A stretch of 64,000 nucleotides of DNA from a virus. Of this stretch, positions 41,566-49,437 are shown in pieces. The first letter of the stretch is position 1; each line of letters starts with the position of its first letter. The stretch lies in the IMG/VR virus record IMGVR_UViG_3300025121_000027, positions 43,006 through 107,005 of that record, one strand, 5' to 3'. Under the pieces are notes generated by a model that saw only the letters and a program-made list of their open reading frames with translations, was not told the DNA's origin and ran no database searches. Made by a program: the position numbers and the translations under genes.

Positions 41566-44258
41566 TCGGATATTCCTTTTATTGCTTTTGCTTTTGCTTT
41601 TGCTTCAATCGCTAAATCTTCTTTATCACAGACAAGAGCGGCAGAAGATAACTTTAGCCATACTTCATAATCGGCAGGATACTTTTTAAGATATTCTTTA
41701 TAGTGAACAATTGCTTCGCCGTGTTTTTTTAGATTGCAAAGTAAATCCGCAATTATAGGAAGAAACGAATCAAATTCTTCTGCACCATTCATTGCTTCTA
41801 AAATGGTATCAATTCCGTATATAATTTTAGATGTATCTTCTTTTGTTTCTCCGTCGCATACAAGTACTTGCCCAAGTTCAAATTTATATCTTTTCTTTTC
41901 TGGATATTCTTTAACGAGTTGATTGTAAATAGGAATTGATTTTTCATATTCCTTGATTTGGAAATGTACCGTAGCAAGCCCCCACCTTGCTACTTCGTTT
42001 GTTGGAGATTTATCAACTGCTTTTTCGAGCATCTCTTTTGCTTTTGTGAAGTCTTTTTCTTTTCTACCTATCTCTTGTGCGTCAAACATTAATTGGATAG
42101 ATTCAATTGTATCGCTATTATCTGGAAGTTCTTTTGCTTTTTTAATTGCTTCATTAAATAGGCGATATGCTTTTAATAAAACATCAGTCGCATTTTCATC
42201 TATAAGTTTAAATTTACTTGCTTCAAGCATAGGTCTTGCGAAATTACCAACAGCAAAGTATTGTTCCGCATCTTCTATATTTGGCTCTGGTTCTTTCTGT
42301 TTTGGAATAAGTAAAGATAAATCTCTTGCTTCGGATACTTTTGTTAATTGTTGTAGTGTCTCTTTATAGGATTGCTTCAATTGTTTACAGGCATCAAATG
42401 CCGCTTGCAATATAATTCTATTTCTTTCAATTCTAATTTTAGCATCTTCTAATGAAGTAAGAATATGATCTTGATTACCATCAACTTTCATTGCTGCATG
42501 GTTAATCTTTCTTGTTGCGCCATACAAAGCGAGAATAACAAGAGGCAATCTAACAGCTATATTATGTGCGTTATCACTATAGAGTTTATTGCTTGAAAGA
42601 AGTTTATTGAATTTGTCTGTTTGATCTTTCTTCAATTTTTTTAAAGTTAGTGCTTTCAGTTTTGAATTTGTATCAAGTGCTTTCTTTGCATTTACTTGAC
42701 ATTCGTTCAAAAGAGATATTTCTTTTTCAAGAAGAGGTATTGATTCATCTACAAGTTCTAATGCATTACTACAATTAGAAAGCAATGGTTTAAGTTTATC
42801 TCTTTTATCTTCAATTTTATCTTTACAATATGTTTCCAATGCTCTCTTCAAAGACATTCTTTTTGCGCCTTGAATATTAGCACCACCTTCAGTCGCATTG
42901 ATTACATGAGAATCCATTCCTTTAATGAATCGTTCAAACGAAGTAATGAAAGAAGCAAGGCCAACATTCGTTATAACTTCACCACCAAAATATCCAGCGA
43001 CAGGAATAGGTGGCCCCATAGAAATATCTTGTACTTTGTTCAAATGACAACGTGGGTCTTGCACTTCCCATTTAATATCGCCTTGCTCGCTTCGTTTTAA
43101 AATACCCCTGCTATCTGCTTGTTGGAAATGAGATTGCTCGGAATCATATGCTAAATCTTGGCCGATCATAATCAAAGGAGAACAACCCAAGAGAATACTT
43201 AGGCCGTAGCACATATGAGCAACTGAACCGCCTTGCAAAGTCCATCCTTTATCAGAAAGGATTTTGTGTATTCTATTCTTATGATCTGGATGCATATCTA
43301 TTTGCGGCGAGCAAGCGACAAACATAGGCCCTTGCCATCTTTTAAGTAATGGGGCAAAAGACCTATTCAAAGCAACAAGTGGAATATTGCTTTCCATCAA
43401 TCCTTCATAATGCGTTAGATTGACTTCGCCATAATCAACAGAGCAAATGAAATCTGGATTGATACCATAAGCAAGCAACGGCCTTAATGCTTGTCCTACT
43501 GCAATAATGATTGCATTTTCTTGAGCCTCGATTAACAGATGAAGATTTTTAGAAAGAGAAGGGCCAGTAGAAACAAGAATGGCGGGAAGTCCTTTGTACA
43601 GCCCTTCAAGTTCTCTAACGCCTCTTCTATGGATAACGTATGGCAAATTGCTTATATCGTTATCGGCAATTTGTTTCCCTGCATTAGCAACCGTTCCGAT
43701 ATTGCATCTTGTTTGATTCAGAATAGATAATGCTTCAAAAGAAATTTGCTGATATGCATGATTGTCTATTGTATAACCTTCAATACAAGTTGCCCAATCG
43801 TCAATAACGTACTTCTCATTAATCAACTCCAACATATAAGATAGATCATCGATAGTTGGAGCAATCATCAACTTTTCTTCTTTTATTGCTTTTGAAATAT
43901 CTATTCTTTGTAGAGCCGCTTTCAATAGTCCTGGTTCGGATTCTACTACAATAATAATATGTTTATCTTCTGCTTTGTTTAATGCTTCTTGCAGAAAATA
44001 ACCAAGGCCAATGCCGATAATCATTGTCGCATTGGAACTATTGAAAGAAAAATCTTTTAGTCTTGCATCCGCTTCTTTTTTCCATCCTTCAATTGGATAC
44101 AGAGATTTTCTTTTTGTTCCTTTAACAATTAGAAGATTGTCTGTATTGTCTTCACTCTTGATTAGTTCTACCCATTCTGGAAGATTTGCTTTTTCTATCT
44201 TTTCAATAAACTCTGGAATAAGATGGTGCTTTAATGCTTCGATATTTCTATTGAACAA
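41562..44258 (-). CDS. Maf-type (DUF115) nonulosonic acid glycosyltransferase with TPRs
   Basis: 898 residues, TTG start with AAGGAGA upstream. Residues 1-480 are the Maf/flag10 (MptE-like, DUF115) family: MIIGIGLGYFLQEAL, then KGLPAILVSTGPSLSKNLHLL, a SVDYGEV motif, ALNRSFAPLLKRW and PLIMIGQDLAYDSEQSHF are the conserved stations. The C-terminal 270 residues are TPR-like helices (AVDKSPTNEVARWGLATVHFQIKEYEKSIPIYNQLVKEYPE). Maf proteins transfer pseudaminic or legionaminic acid from CMP-sugar onto Ser/Thr of flagellin. Upstream in the leftward block lies what looks like a CMP-nonulosonate pathway, so this phage seems to bring both sugar and transferase. The acceptor could be host flagellin or a virion protein. 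Confidence 0.82.
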   Translation of the reverse strand: MFNRNIEALKHHLIPEFIEKIEKANLPEWVELIKSEDNTDNLLIVKGTKRKSLYPIEGWKKEADARLKDFSFNSSNATMIIGIGLGYFLQEALNKAEDKHIIIVVESEPGLLKAALQRIDISKAIKEEKLMIAPTIDDLSYMLELINEKYVIDDWATCIEGYTIDNHAYQQISFEALSILNQTRCNIGTVANAGKQIADNDISNLPYVIHRRGVRELEGLYKGLPAILVSTGPSLSKNLHLLIEAQENAIIIAVGQALRPLLAYGINPDFICSVDYGEVNLTHYEGLMESNIPLVALNRSFAPLLKRWQGPMFVACSPQIDMHPDHKNRIHKILSDKGWTLQGGSVAHMCYGLSILLGCSPLIMIGQDLAYDSEQSHFQQADSRGILKRSEQGDIKWEVQDPRCHLNKVQDISMGPPIPVAGYFGGEVITNVGLASFITSFERFIKGMDSHVINATEGGANIQGAKRMSLKRALETYCKDKIEDKRDKLKPLLSNCSNALELVDESIPLLEKEISLLNECQVNAKKALDTNSKLKALTLKKLKKDQTDKFNKLLSSNKLYSDNAHNIAVRLPLVILALYGATRKINHAAMKVDGNQDHILTSLEDAKIRIERNRIILQAAFDACKQLKQSYKETLQQLTKVSEARDLSLLIPKQKEPEPNIEDAEQYFAVGNFARPMLEASKFKLIDENATDVLLKAYRLFNEAIKKAKELPDNSDTIESIQLMFDAQEIGRKEKDFTKAKEMLEKAVDKSPTNEVARWGLATVHFQIKEYEKSIPIYNQLVKEYPEKKRYKFELGQVLVCDGETKEDTSKIIYGIDTILEAMNGAEEFDSFLPIIADLLCNLKKHGEAIVHYKEYLKKYPADYEVWLKLSSAALVCDKEDLAIEAKAKAKAIKGISE

Positions 44259-44283
44259 AATTTATTCTCCTTTTCATAAATCA

Positions 44284-44360
44284 GAATCCCTACTCAACAT
44301 GAGAACTATGAGAAGTGAGCATGTATCTTGTAGGGATTTTCAGCGGGTACCTCGCCTATC
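44284..44360 (-). ncRNA. Structured leader RNA upstream of the Maf gene
   Basis: On the minus strand AATCCCTAC (44330-44338) pairs with GTAGGGATT (44285-44293), enclosing a second stem ACATG/CATGT. A small palindromic hairpin, GCG-AGGTACC-CGC, lies just upstream. The element ends a few bases before the Maf ribosome binding site, so it could be a terminator/attenuator or a cis-regulator. No known riboswitch recognised. Confidence 0.45.
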
Positions 44361-44368
44361 TGATATTG

Positions 44369-45022
44369 TTATTTCGATGCTGTATATTTTGCTGCAAAAT
44401 CTCTCATTTCAACATAAGATAATTCGCTATATTTCATTGCCGCTTCTCTAAATACTTCTGGAGTATAGAAAACAGGCGGCGGCATTGGAAATTCAGAATC
44501 GCTTACAACAACATTATATTTTTCATCAAGACGATAATAAACAATTCCCAATTCTTCATTTTCTTCATTGTTTTGTTTGTTTAACTTTACAACTTGAACA
44601 TGCCATGCAGCAATAGCATCTCCAACAGCAAGATAAATGGTATCGTCCAGCTTATTATTTCTTTCGAGAATAGAAAGAATAGATAATGCTTTGTCTACAC
44701 AAGCGCCATAAGCAACAATTTTTACTCCAGCTTTATTACTTTCTGCTGTCCATCCAGTAGCCCCATCCGGCATAGTAAAAGTTGCTGTTCCATCTGGCGC
44801 AATACTTACATTAGTATATTGATTTTCTGTTGCTCCTGAATAATTAGAATATGAATATTTTCTTACAAGTCTTTTTGCATTATAATAATTATAAATACCG
44901 GTTGTTATTAGCGTAGCAATTAAAGCTATAACCAAACACTTAATACTGTGTTTTAAATCACTACATTCTTCTTCTTTCTCTGCAAGATGTTTTCTCAATA
45001 TGACAAAAGACATAGGATTCAT
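44369..45022 (-). CDS. Membrane-anchored transglutaminase-like protein
   Basis: 217 residues from the ATG at 45022, nine bases after AGAGG; an ATG at 45031 abuts the SD and is less likely. One transmembrane segment (about residues 28-47, CLVIALIATLITTGIY) precedes a periplasm-type domain. It has a Cys in GACVDKALSIL and a His in AAWHVQVV followed by YYRLDEKYNVVV, reminiscent of transglutaminase-like/cysteine-peptidase folds. The assignment is tentative. Confidence 0.5.
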   Translation of the reverse strand: MNPMSFVILRKHLAEKEEECSDLKHSIKCLVIALIATLITTGIYNYYNAKRLVRKYSYSNYSGATENQYTNVSIAPDGTATFTMPDGATGWTAESNKAGVKIVAYGACVDKALSILSILERNNKLDDTIYLAVGDAIAAWHVQVVKLNKQNNEENEELGIVYYRLDEKYNVVVSDSEFPMPPPVFYTPEVFREAAMKYSELSYVEMRDFAAKYTASK

Positions 45023-45027
45023 AATAT

Positions 45028-45360
45028 TCATCCTCTCGCTTGCCTGTTTTTATAGTTATTGATAAACTTCTTTTCTACCTCTGTAAGATCAGAAGGCATA
45101 TAGTAACCTTTATAAAAAGAAATATAATATGGATGATTGTGTTTTACAGAAGGATTGTCGTTTTTAAAAGAACTTCTTGTAAACAATGCTTGTCTTGCTC
45201 TTTCAAAAGCAATTTTCCTTCCTGTCAATTTGCAAGGATTATCTCCGTAAGAACAAACAGAAATACCCCTTGCATATTCATCGCCATCAATTAGAAAGCA
45301 TTCAGTAATCATCGGCTTGTTATCTTCTGTTCTCTCGTACAGATAATAATCTTTCATCAT
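45028..45360 (-). CDS. Hypothetical protein
   Basis: 110 residues, preceded by AAGGAG. No signal or membrane segment. It has two Cys (SVCSYGDNPC) and a basic C-terminus. Unrecognised; in a run of small accessory genes. Confidence 0.55.
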   Translation of the reverse strand: MMKDYYLYERTEDNKPMITECFLIDGDEYARGISVCSYGDNPCKLTGRKIAFERARQALFTRSSFKNDNPSVKHNHPYYISFYKGYYMPSDLTEVEKKFINNYKNRQARG

Positions 45361-45387
45361 TGATTTTTCTCCTTTTAGTTTGTTGGA

Positions 45388-45756
45388 TTATCTGGCCATC
45401 CTTATAAGATCTTTCAACGCTTGGTATTCTGGATTAAATAAATCTGGAACTTCGGAAATAGTAGCAATGCCAGAAGCAATCAATCCAATTAATGAAGCAA
45501 TACAAAGAATGGAGAAAAAATAGACATATTTGTTCCCCTCATCCCAATCAAATAATTTGTATTTATCTCCAATAAACAAAAATGCGATTGTTATTAGTGT
45601 AAGAATAATAAAGAAACCAAATAAAATCAAAGCAGAATATGCTTCAACAATTTGTTGTTTAACCAACCATGGCCAAACTTGTTCTACAGTAACTCCGATT
45701 TTTTCGGCAATTTTATCAAGATAATTTGTAACAAGTTCTACATATTCTTTTTCCAT
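45388..45756 (-). CDS. Integral membrane protein
   Basis: 122 residues with two to three predicted transmembrane helices (about 38-61 and 73-98: AYSALILFGFFIILTLITIAFLFIG when read in parts, VYFFSILCIASLIGLIASG). A helical N-terminus (VELVTNYLDKIAEKIGVTVEQVW) lies before them. Possibly a holin or envelope-modifying protein; unproven. Confidence 0.55.
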   Translation of the reverse strand: MEKEYVELVTNYLDKIAEKIGVTVEQVWPWLVKQQIVEAYSALILFGFFIILTLITIAFLFIGDKYKLFDWDEGNKYVYFFSILCIASLIGLIASGIATISEVPDLFNPEYQALKDLIRMAR

Positions 45757-45757
45757 G

Positions 45758-46120
45758 TCATTCTCTCCTTCTTCGTTTTGGTTTTTCTTCCGTTGTTTCC
45801 GTTGTTTCTTCTATGGCATCTTCTGTAACTTCTATCTTTTCATTATCATCTTTTGCTTTGAATGAAGGCAGGATTACATTGTTGTTTACCAAATATGAAT
45901 CTCTTTCGTATTGCGTTTCTTTGCAGAAAGATAAATATCTTTCACATTGATTTTTGCAAATAGTTTTAGATTGACAACATCCTAAATCAACCCACAATCC
46001 TCCTGTTAAATTCTTTTTATGTTGACATTCTTCTGGTGGGTTAAGAAGAAACCCTCCCCAGTTAGTTATTCTTTTAACAACTTTTCTTATTGGTTGTAAG
46101 CCGTCTCTTCGCTTTTTCAT
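45758..46120 (-). CDS. Cysteine-containing hypothetical protein
   Basis: 120 residues. Basic N-terminus (KKRRDGLQPIRKVVKR), then a cysteine-rich core (CQHKKNL, GCCQSKTICKNQCERYLSFC) that likely binds a metal, and an acidic Glu/Thr tail ending KRRRRE. Unrecognised. GGGAG precedes the ATG. Confidence 0.5.
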   Translation of the reverse strand: MKKRRDGLQPIRKVVKRITNWGGFLLNPPEECQHKKNLTGGLWVDLGCCQSKTICKNQCERYLSFCKETQYERDSYLVNNNVILPSFKAKDDNEKIEVTEDAIEETTETTEEKPKRRRRE

Positions 46121-46123
46121 TTG

Positions 46124-46333
46124 TTACTCCCACATGTGCCGATAAAAACATACACTTGAGAAACTTGAATAGTTGATATAAAATCTTCTTTCTCTTTCGC
46201 TGAAATCATCCCATCTTTTTGTTTTGTTTAAACTATCCCAATTTTCTCTTCTGCTTAAATCACTCCAAAAACAATCTTTTTCAAAGGCTTCAGAGCCTAA
46301 ATACCAATGTTTGAATAAATGATTTATTCTCAT
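46124..46333 (-). CDS. Hypothetical protein
   Basis: 69 residues, aromatic- and Arg-rich, preceded by GGAGGT. No family recognised. It belongs to a chain of closely spaced small genes starting at 46782. Confidence 0.5.
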   Translation of the reverse strand: MRINHLFKHWYLGSEAFEKDCFWSDLSRRENWDSLNKTKRWDDFSERERRFYINYSSFSSVCFYRHMWE

Positions 46334-46336
46334 TTG

Positions 46337-46609
46337 TTACCTCCACATATTCTTATATTTGATTTTATCTTCCCAATTTTCTATCAACTTCCATACGACA
46401 TGATTTTCTTTGTAATATTGTTTTTTTAATGGTGTTTTAAAATCTGCTTTCAGAAATTCAAATCCATAATAAGGATTGAAATGCCATCTATATACTTTGC
46501 CTTTATCTGCTGTTGCCCACCCTAAAAAATAGGCATGTGAACATTCTTCGCAGTAATTGCATGGATAAGAATTACAATGCAGACTTGAGCATATCGTTGG
46601 TGTTATCAT
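46337..46609 (-). CDS. Cysteine-rich hypothetical protein
   Basis: 90 residues from the ATG at 46609 (GGAAGAAAG upstream); a TTG further upstream is less likely. The N-terminus has CSSLHCNSYPCNYCEECSH, a dense cluster of Cys and His suitable for zinc. Its start overlaps the upstream stop (ATGA). Confidence 0.55.
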   Translation of the reverse strand: MITPTICSSLHCNSYPCNYCEECSHAYFLGWATADKGKVYRWHFNPYYGFEFLKADFKTPLKKQYYKENHVVWKLIENWEDKIKYKNMWR

Positions 46610-46782
46610 ATTCTTTCTTCCCAATCTTCTGTGTATTCATACTTTTCACAACTCCACATAGTAGTCCAAGACCAATGCTCGAAAAAGCAATGATAATGAT
46701 CTGGAAAGTCTCTCCACTTAGGATCAATACCGAGACAATCTGCTTTAACTTGCTGGAATAAACATTGTCTACATGCTGGCAT
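46606..46782 (-). CDS. Small CxxC protein
   Basis: 58 residues, start at 46782 with AGAGGATAG upstream, stop overlapping the next start (ATGA). ACRQCLFQQVKADC forms a metal-binding candidate; the rest is Trp/His-rich (HYHCFFEHWSWTTMWSC). It resembles its downstream neighbour in Cys use. First gene after the promoter at 46854. Confidence 0.55.
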   Translation of the reverse strand: MPACRQCLFQQVKADCLGIDPKWRDFPDHYHCFFEHWSWTTMWSCEKYEYTEDWEERI

Positions 46783-46853
46783 TTGTCTATCCTCTTGCTT
46801 TACACTTAGGACATATCGGAGCGATGTTTAAAGTAAGATACTTTCATATATCA

Positions 46854-46883
46854 ATTATAATAAGAATAGAGCTAAAAATAAAG
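46854..46883 (-). promoter_or_regulatory. Promoter copy 1 (TTTATTTTT...TATAAT)
   Basis: Reading leftward: CTTTATTTTT, then exactly 14 bases, then TATAAT. The 30-base spacing and the two boxes recur at 50181-50210, 50506-50535 and (one base longer) 62748-62778. It starts transcription of the small-gene operon beginning at 46782, and overlaps the terminator stem just upstream. Confidence 0.65.
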
Positions 46884-46920
46884 CCAAGGGCAAAGATACA
46901 TACTTGCCCTTGGCTTTATT
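46877..46920. terminator. Strong terminator hairpin
   Basis: A perfect 17-base stem (46877-46893 with 46904-46920; core GCCAAGGGCAA / TTGCCCTTGGC) and a 10-base loop, with T-rich tails in the leftward direction. It ends the Ro60/RNA operon and separates it from the promoter for the next genes. Confidence 0.88.
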
Positions 46921-46981
46921 CTCTGCAACGTCAGAACAGCTTCTAATTGAGTTTAAACGCATATTCGGTTTCTTTTAAAAT

Positions 46982-47099
46982 ACCGCATTGTTGGACTCGA
47001 ACCAACTCCTTTCTCATATGCTGTTCAAGCATGATCACCATTGGCCGTCGTGCTGTCTTACTGCATCATGTTGACTATTCTTCCCAGAACTAAATGCGG
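46982..47099 (-). ncRNA. 118-nt tRNA-like RNA with extended middle arm
   Basis: Minus strand. A perfect 7-bp acceptor-like stem (CCGCATT 47093-47099 with AATGCGG 46983-46989) and a canonical T arm (GTTGG-TTCGAGT-CCAAC, 46990-47006) are present. A D-arm-like GTTC-TGGGAA-GAAT follows the usual TA. The place of the anticodon arm is taken by about 60 bases forming a long hairpin (GTCAA-CATGAT with ATCATG-C-TTGA) topped by a large loop. It is 40 bases longer than a tRNA and lacks an encoded CCA. The stem is extended outward by AAATA/TATTT. Probably a tRNA-mimicking noncoding RNA of the same kind as those next to Ro60. Confidence 0.6.
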
Positions 47100-47107
47100 C
47101 ATATTTG

Positions 47108-47410
47108 TTACTTCAACCTTGCTTCTAGTTCCGCCACTTCTGCATCTACACTTTGCCGAATCTCTCTCCTGGACAATAGAGAAGCTTGCCGCGCTTTTGC
47201 CGCCTTCAACCTTCGGAGCAATTCATCTTTAGTGCGTCTGCTGATTTCAGAAACAATAGCAGAACTTTGAACCAAAACCCAATCAGGCGCATCGACTTTC
47301 AACTCTTCGTAGCCATCAGACAGTACTTTCAATTGTGCTTTGCCAAGAATCAATTCTTCCAAAGACAAGTTTTCCAAACAAGTAGTTTCGCTAATAATCA
47401 AGTTTCTCAT
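47108..47410 (-). CDS. Small helical protein downstream of Ro60
   Basis: 100 residues, mainly helical, with a coiled-coil C-terminal half (RRTKDELLRRLKAAKARQASLLSRREIRQSV...EVAELEARLK). The ATG overlaps the upstream stop (ATGA). It is cotranscribed with Ro60 and followed at once by the 118-nt RNA. Slightly higher GC than its neighbours. Function unknown. Confidence 0.6.
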   Translation of the reverse strand: MRNLIISETTCLENLSLEELILGKAQLKVLSDGYEELKVDAPDWVLVQSSAIVSEISRRTKDELLRRLKAAKARQASLLSRREIRQSVDAEVAELEARLK

Positions 47411-47637
47411 TTTTGCTTTTCTCCTTTTTTGAGTTCTTTTATGGTAGATACCATTTTGCAGAAATCAAATAAGTATTTACGATCATTAAGAACTAAAACA
47501 ACATTAGTTTTCTTTTCTATTGAAAGAATCATACACTCTTCTTCACAAACATTTTGACTGCTTCCAGGAATCGCACTAACTACAATTTCTCTTATATGAA
47601 TTGTATTAAGTTTTCTTTCTTTTCTTTCTGCATACAT
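47407..47637 (-). CDS. Small protein following Ro60
   Basis: 76 residues from the ATG at 47637, eight bases after GGAGGGAAGG, which lies inside the end of the Ro60 gene. Beta-rich start (IHIREIVVSAIPGSS, MILSIEKKTNVVLVLNDRKYLFDF), helical Lys-rich end. Unrecognised. Tight coupling to Ro60 suggests a related job. Confidence 0.55.
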   Translation of the reverse strand: MYAERKERKLNTIHIREIVVSAIPGSSQNVCEEECMILSIEKKTNVVLVLNDRKYLFDFCKMVSTIKELKKGEKQK

Positions 47638-47638
47638 T

Positions 47639-49105
47639 TTACCTTCCCTCCTTTTTAAATACATCTTTAAGAGTCAACAAGGGAATCTGCATGATCTCAT
47701 CCACCAAACTATACTTACTTGTTCGCATGGTCTTAATCAAATTGGGAAGTGAATAATAATCTACATTATTCCCAAGCTCAAACTTTTGCAATTGAATATC
47801 TGCACTCTCGCAGTAAGAAGACATTCTATCATTTTCGCCAGGAACATGAAACATATAAACAGTTGGCTCAATACCAATATCTCTTCTATAATCATCATAA
47901 GCATTGTGAAAATAAGGAGAGCGATTATCACCGCCATCAGTACAGACAGCAATTCCGTTTACCACAATTCCTTTTTCTTTAATTAGCTCCAAGCCACAAC
48001 CAATAGAAGTGCTGCCAGTTGCAGTCAATCGTTTTGTATCATTCTTAATTTGCTCCAATGTCTTTCCTGTAACATCAAAATAAATCGGAGTATCATTAAA
48101 AAAAACAAGATGAACATTACCCTTAACTTGTCTTGCAATCAAAGCAGCAACATTTCTTGCAACTTCAATAGAAGTCTGCATAGAGCCAGAGCGATCCCCG
48201 AGCACAAGCCAATCACCATCAATACTACTATTGTCCAACTTATCTTCTTGCGCTTTGTGAAGTTTAGCGGAAAGCTTCTTATCTGTCTTTGCTACCGCTT
48301 CAGCAGCTTTCGTTATCTTCATCGAAGGTGTTTTCTTATCTTTCTGCATCCTTACTATACCATTATCATAAGCAGCTTTCAATGCAGGGTTTTCAAATAC
48401 TCCCATTTTTTGAAGCATGTTTGTATTTGTAATAAGTTCTGCTCCTGTCATGCGTTCAATCAGAGCAAGAATAACATCGGACTTTCCCTTAATACCACCA
48501 AGAGCACCAACAGCAATAAGATATGGTATCTTATGATTAAGAATTGCACCAGCGGCTTCTTGCGCTTTCATGTTTTTTAAATCTTTGACAACTTGAAAAA
48601 CACTATTCTTTGGATATTTCTTTTCAAATAGAATCTCTTGTGCTCGTTTATTTGGCTTGACATGATAGATAGCATAAAGACTTTTCATGGATTCTCTATG
48701 CTGCAATACAGTTCTATCCCACCAACCAATAGACTTTTCTCTTTCTCTGATAAACATTCTAACAGCTTGCTTTAACCAAGTACCGCCACCCTCTTGACAT
48801 AGCGGCAATTCTCTATGGTATCTACAAGCCCTCAAGAAGTCTTTAGGGGAAAGCTTGCAGAGATGAGCGGCGGCATTTTCATATAGTTCATCATCTTTGC
48901 TGCTGCGTAAAGATAGAATAGGAAAAGCCACTTTACTATCTCTTACTTCGCCCTTCAGTTCATTCCACGCAATGATATGTGCAAACAGTTCTGGCTCATG
49001 CTTTACTGCTTTCAAACCGATATCATTGTAAATAGAGAGATTGCCATGACCGACGCGCAGGAGTTGATTCACAATTTGATTTTGCGATGCTGCGATCTTT
49101 TCCAT
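47639..49105 (-). CDS. rsr: Ro60/Rsr orthologue (TROVE-vWA RNA-binding protein)
   Basis: 488 residues from the ATG at 49105 (AAAGGAAAA upstream). Residues 1-290 are the helical-repeat TROVE ring: QIVNQLLRVGHGNLSIYNDIGLKAVKHEPELFAHIIAW, DFLRACRYHRELPLCQEGGGTWLKQAVR and AILNHKIPYLIAVGALGGI fit the family. Residues 310-480 are a vWA domain with a full MIDAS: LGDRSGSM (DxSxS), TATGSTSIG and CTDGGD. Ro60 rings bind misfolded RNA ends in the cavity and Y RNAs on the outside; in bacteria the Y RNA links Rsr to PNPase or controls access. It lies downstream of an array of tRNA-like stem RNAs on the same strand, which are good Y RNA candidates. Confidence 0.92.
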   Translation of the reverse strand: MEKIAASQNQIVNQLLRVGHGNLSIYNDIGLKAVKHEPELFAHIIAWNELKGEVRDSKVAFPILSLRSSKDDELYENAAAHLCKLSPKDFLRACRYHRELPLCQEGGGTWLKQAVRMFIREREKSIGWWDRTVLQHRESMKSLYAIYHVKPNKRAQEILFEKKYPKNSVFQVVKDLKNMKAQEAAGAILNHKIPYLIAVGALGGIKGKSDVILALIERMTGAELITNTNMLQKMGVFENPALKAAYDNGIVRMQKDKKTPSMKITKAAEAVAKTDKKLSAKLHKAQEDKLDNSSIDGDWLVLGDRSGSMQTSIEVARNVAALIARQVKGNVHLVFFNDTPIYFDVTGKTLEQIKNDTKRLTATGSTSIGCGLELIKEKGIVVNGIAVCTDGGDNRSPYFHNAYDDYRRDIGIEPTVYMFHVPGENDRMSSYCESADIQLQKFELGNNVDYYSLPNLIKTMRTSKYSLVDEIMQIPLLTLKDVFKKEGR

Positions 49106-49106
49106 T

Positions 49107-49217
49107 TTATTTTTCCTTTTGGTTGTTAGATTTTTTACAATAGAACAAATTATAGTGCTTTGTCGCTCTAACAGCAATTCTTAATCTTTTTGCTGCTTTT
49201 CTTTTATGTTTATTCAT
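49107..49217 (-). CDS. 36-residue basic peptide upstream of Ro60
   Basis: Starts at the ATG at 49217 (GGAAAG upstream) and stops one base before the Ro60 ATG. The sequence is extremely basic (MNKHKRKAAKRLRIAVRATKH...), with about 14 Lys/Arg in 36 residues, suggesting RNA binding. Translation would feed straight into Ro60. It could equally be a coupling leader ORF. Confidence 0.5.
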   Translation of the reverse strand: MNKHKRKAAKRLRIAVRATKHYNLFYCKKSNNQKEK

Positions 49218-49242
49218 GATTTATTCTTTCCGTTTAAAGTGG

Positions 49243-49317
49243 CGCGCCTGGCAGGGCTCGAACCTGCGACCTAATGATTAGAAGTCATTTGCTCGTATCC
49301 AACTGAGCTACAGGCGC
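49243..49317 (-). tRNA. tRNA-Arg (anticodon TCT)
   Basis: A full cloverleaf: acceptor GCGCCTG/CAGGCGC, D arm GCTC-AGTTGGATAC-GAGC, anticodon arm AATGA-CTTCTAA-TCATT, T arm GCAGG-TTCGAGC-CCTGC. The anticodon reads AGA, the main Arg codon in these AT-rich genes. No encoded CCA. Confidence 0.95.
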
Positions 49318-49335
49318 ATAAATTTTTTCTAAAAA

Positions 49336-49378
49336 AATAGGCTTGAGAATCAGAATACTATTGTTTCTCAAGCCTATT
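49336..49378. terminator. Terminator-like hairpin between RNA genes
   Basis: A perfect 14-base stem (AATAGGCTTGAGAA 49336-49349 with TTCTCAAGCCTATT 49365-49378), followed in the leftward direction by a run of seven T. It separates the RNA array from tRNA-Arg and Ro60. It may end the RNA transcripts partly, while boxA-type antitermination lets some polymerase through. Confidence 0.85.
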
Positions 49379-49384
49379 AAAATT

Positions 49385-49437
49385 TGAGTGCGGATGCATT
49401 GTTCCTTCGATGTCCTTCGATAAAGGATTAGCACTCA
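49385..49437 (-). ncRNA. 53-nt stem RNA with twin ATCGAAGGA repeats
   Basis: Minus strand. TGAGTGC (49431-49437) pairs with GCACTCA (49385-49391). Inside, TCCTT-TATCG-AAGGA forms a small hairpin, and ATCGAAGGA occurs twice with one base between the copies. It lies just upstream of the terminator. CGAAGG resembles a sequence found in the Ro60-binding helix of some Y RNAs, but the match is short. Possibly a small Y-like RNA or the 3' domain of the element next to it. Confidence 0.4.
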
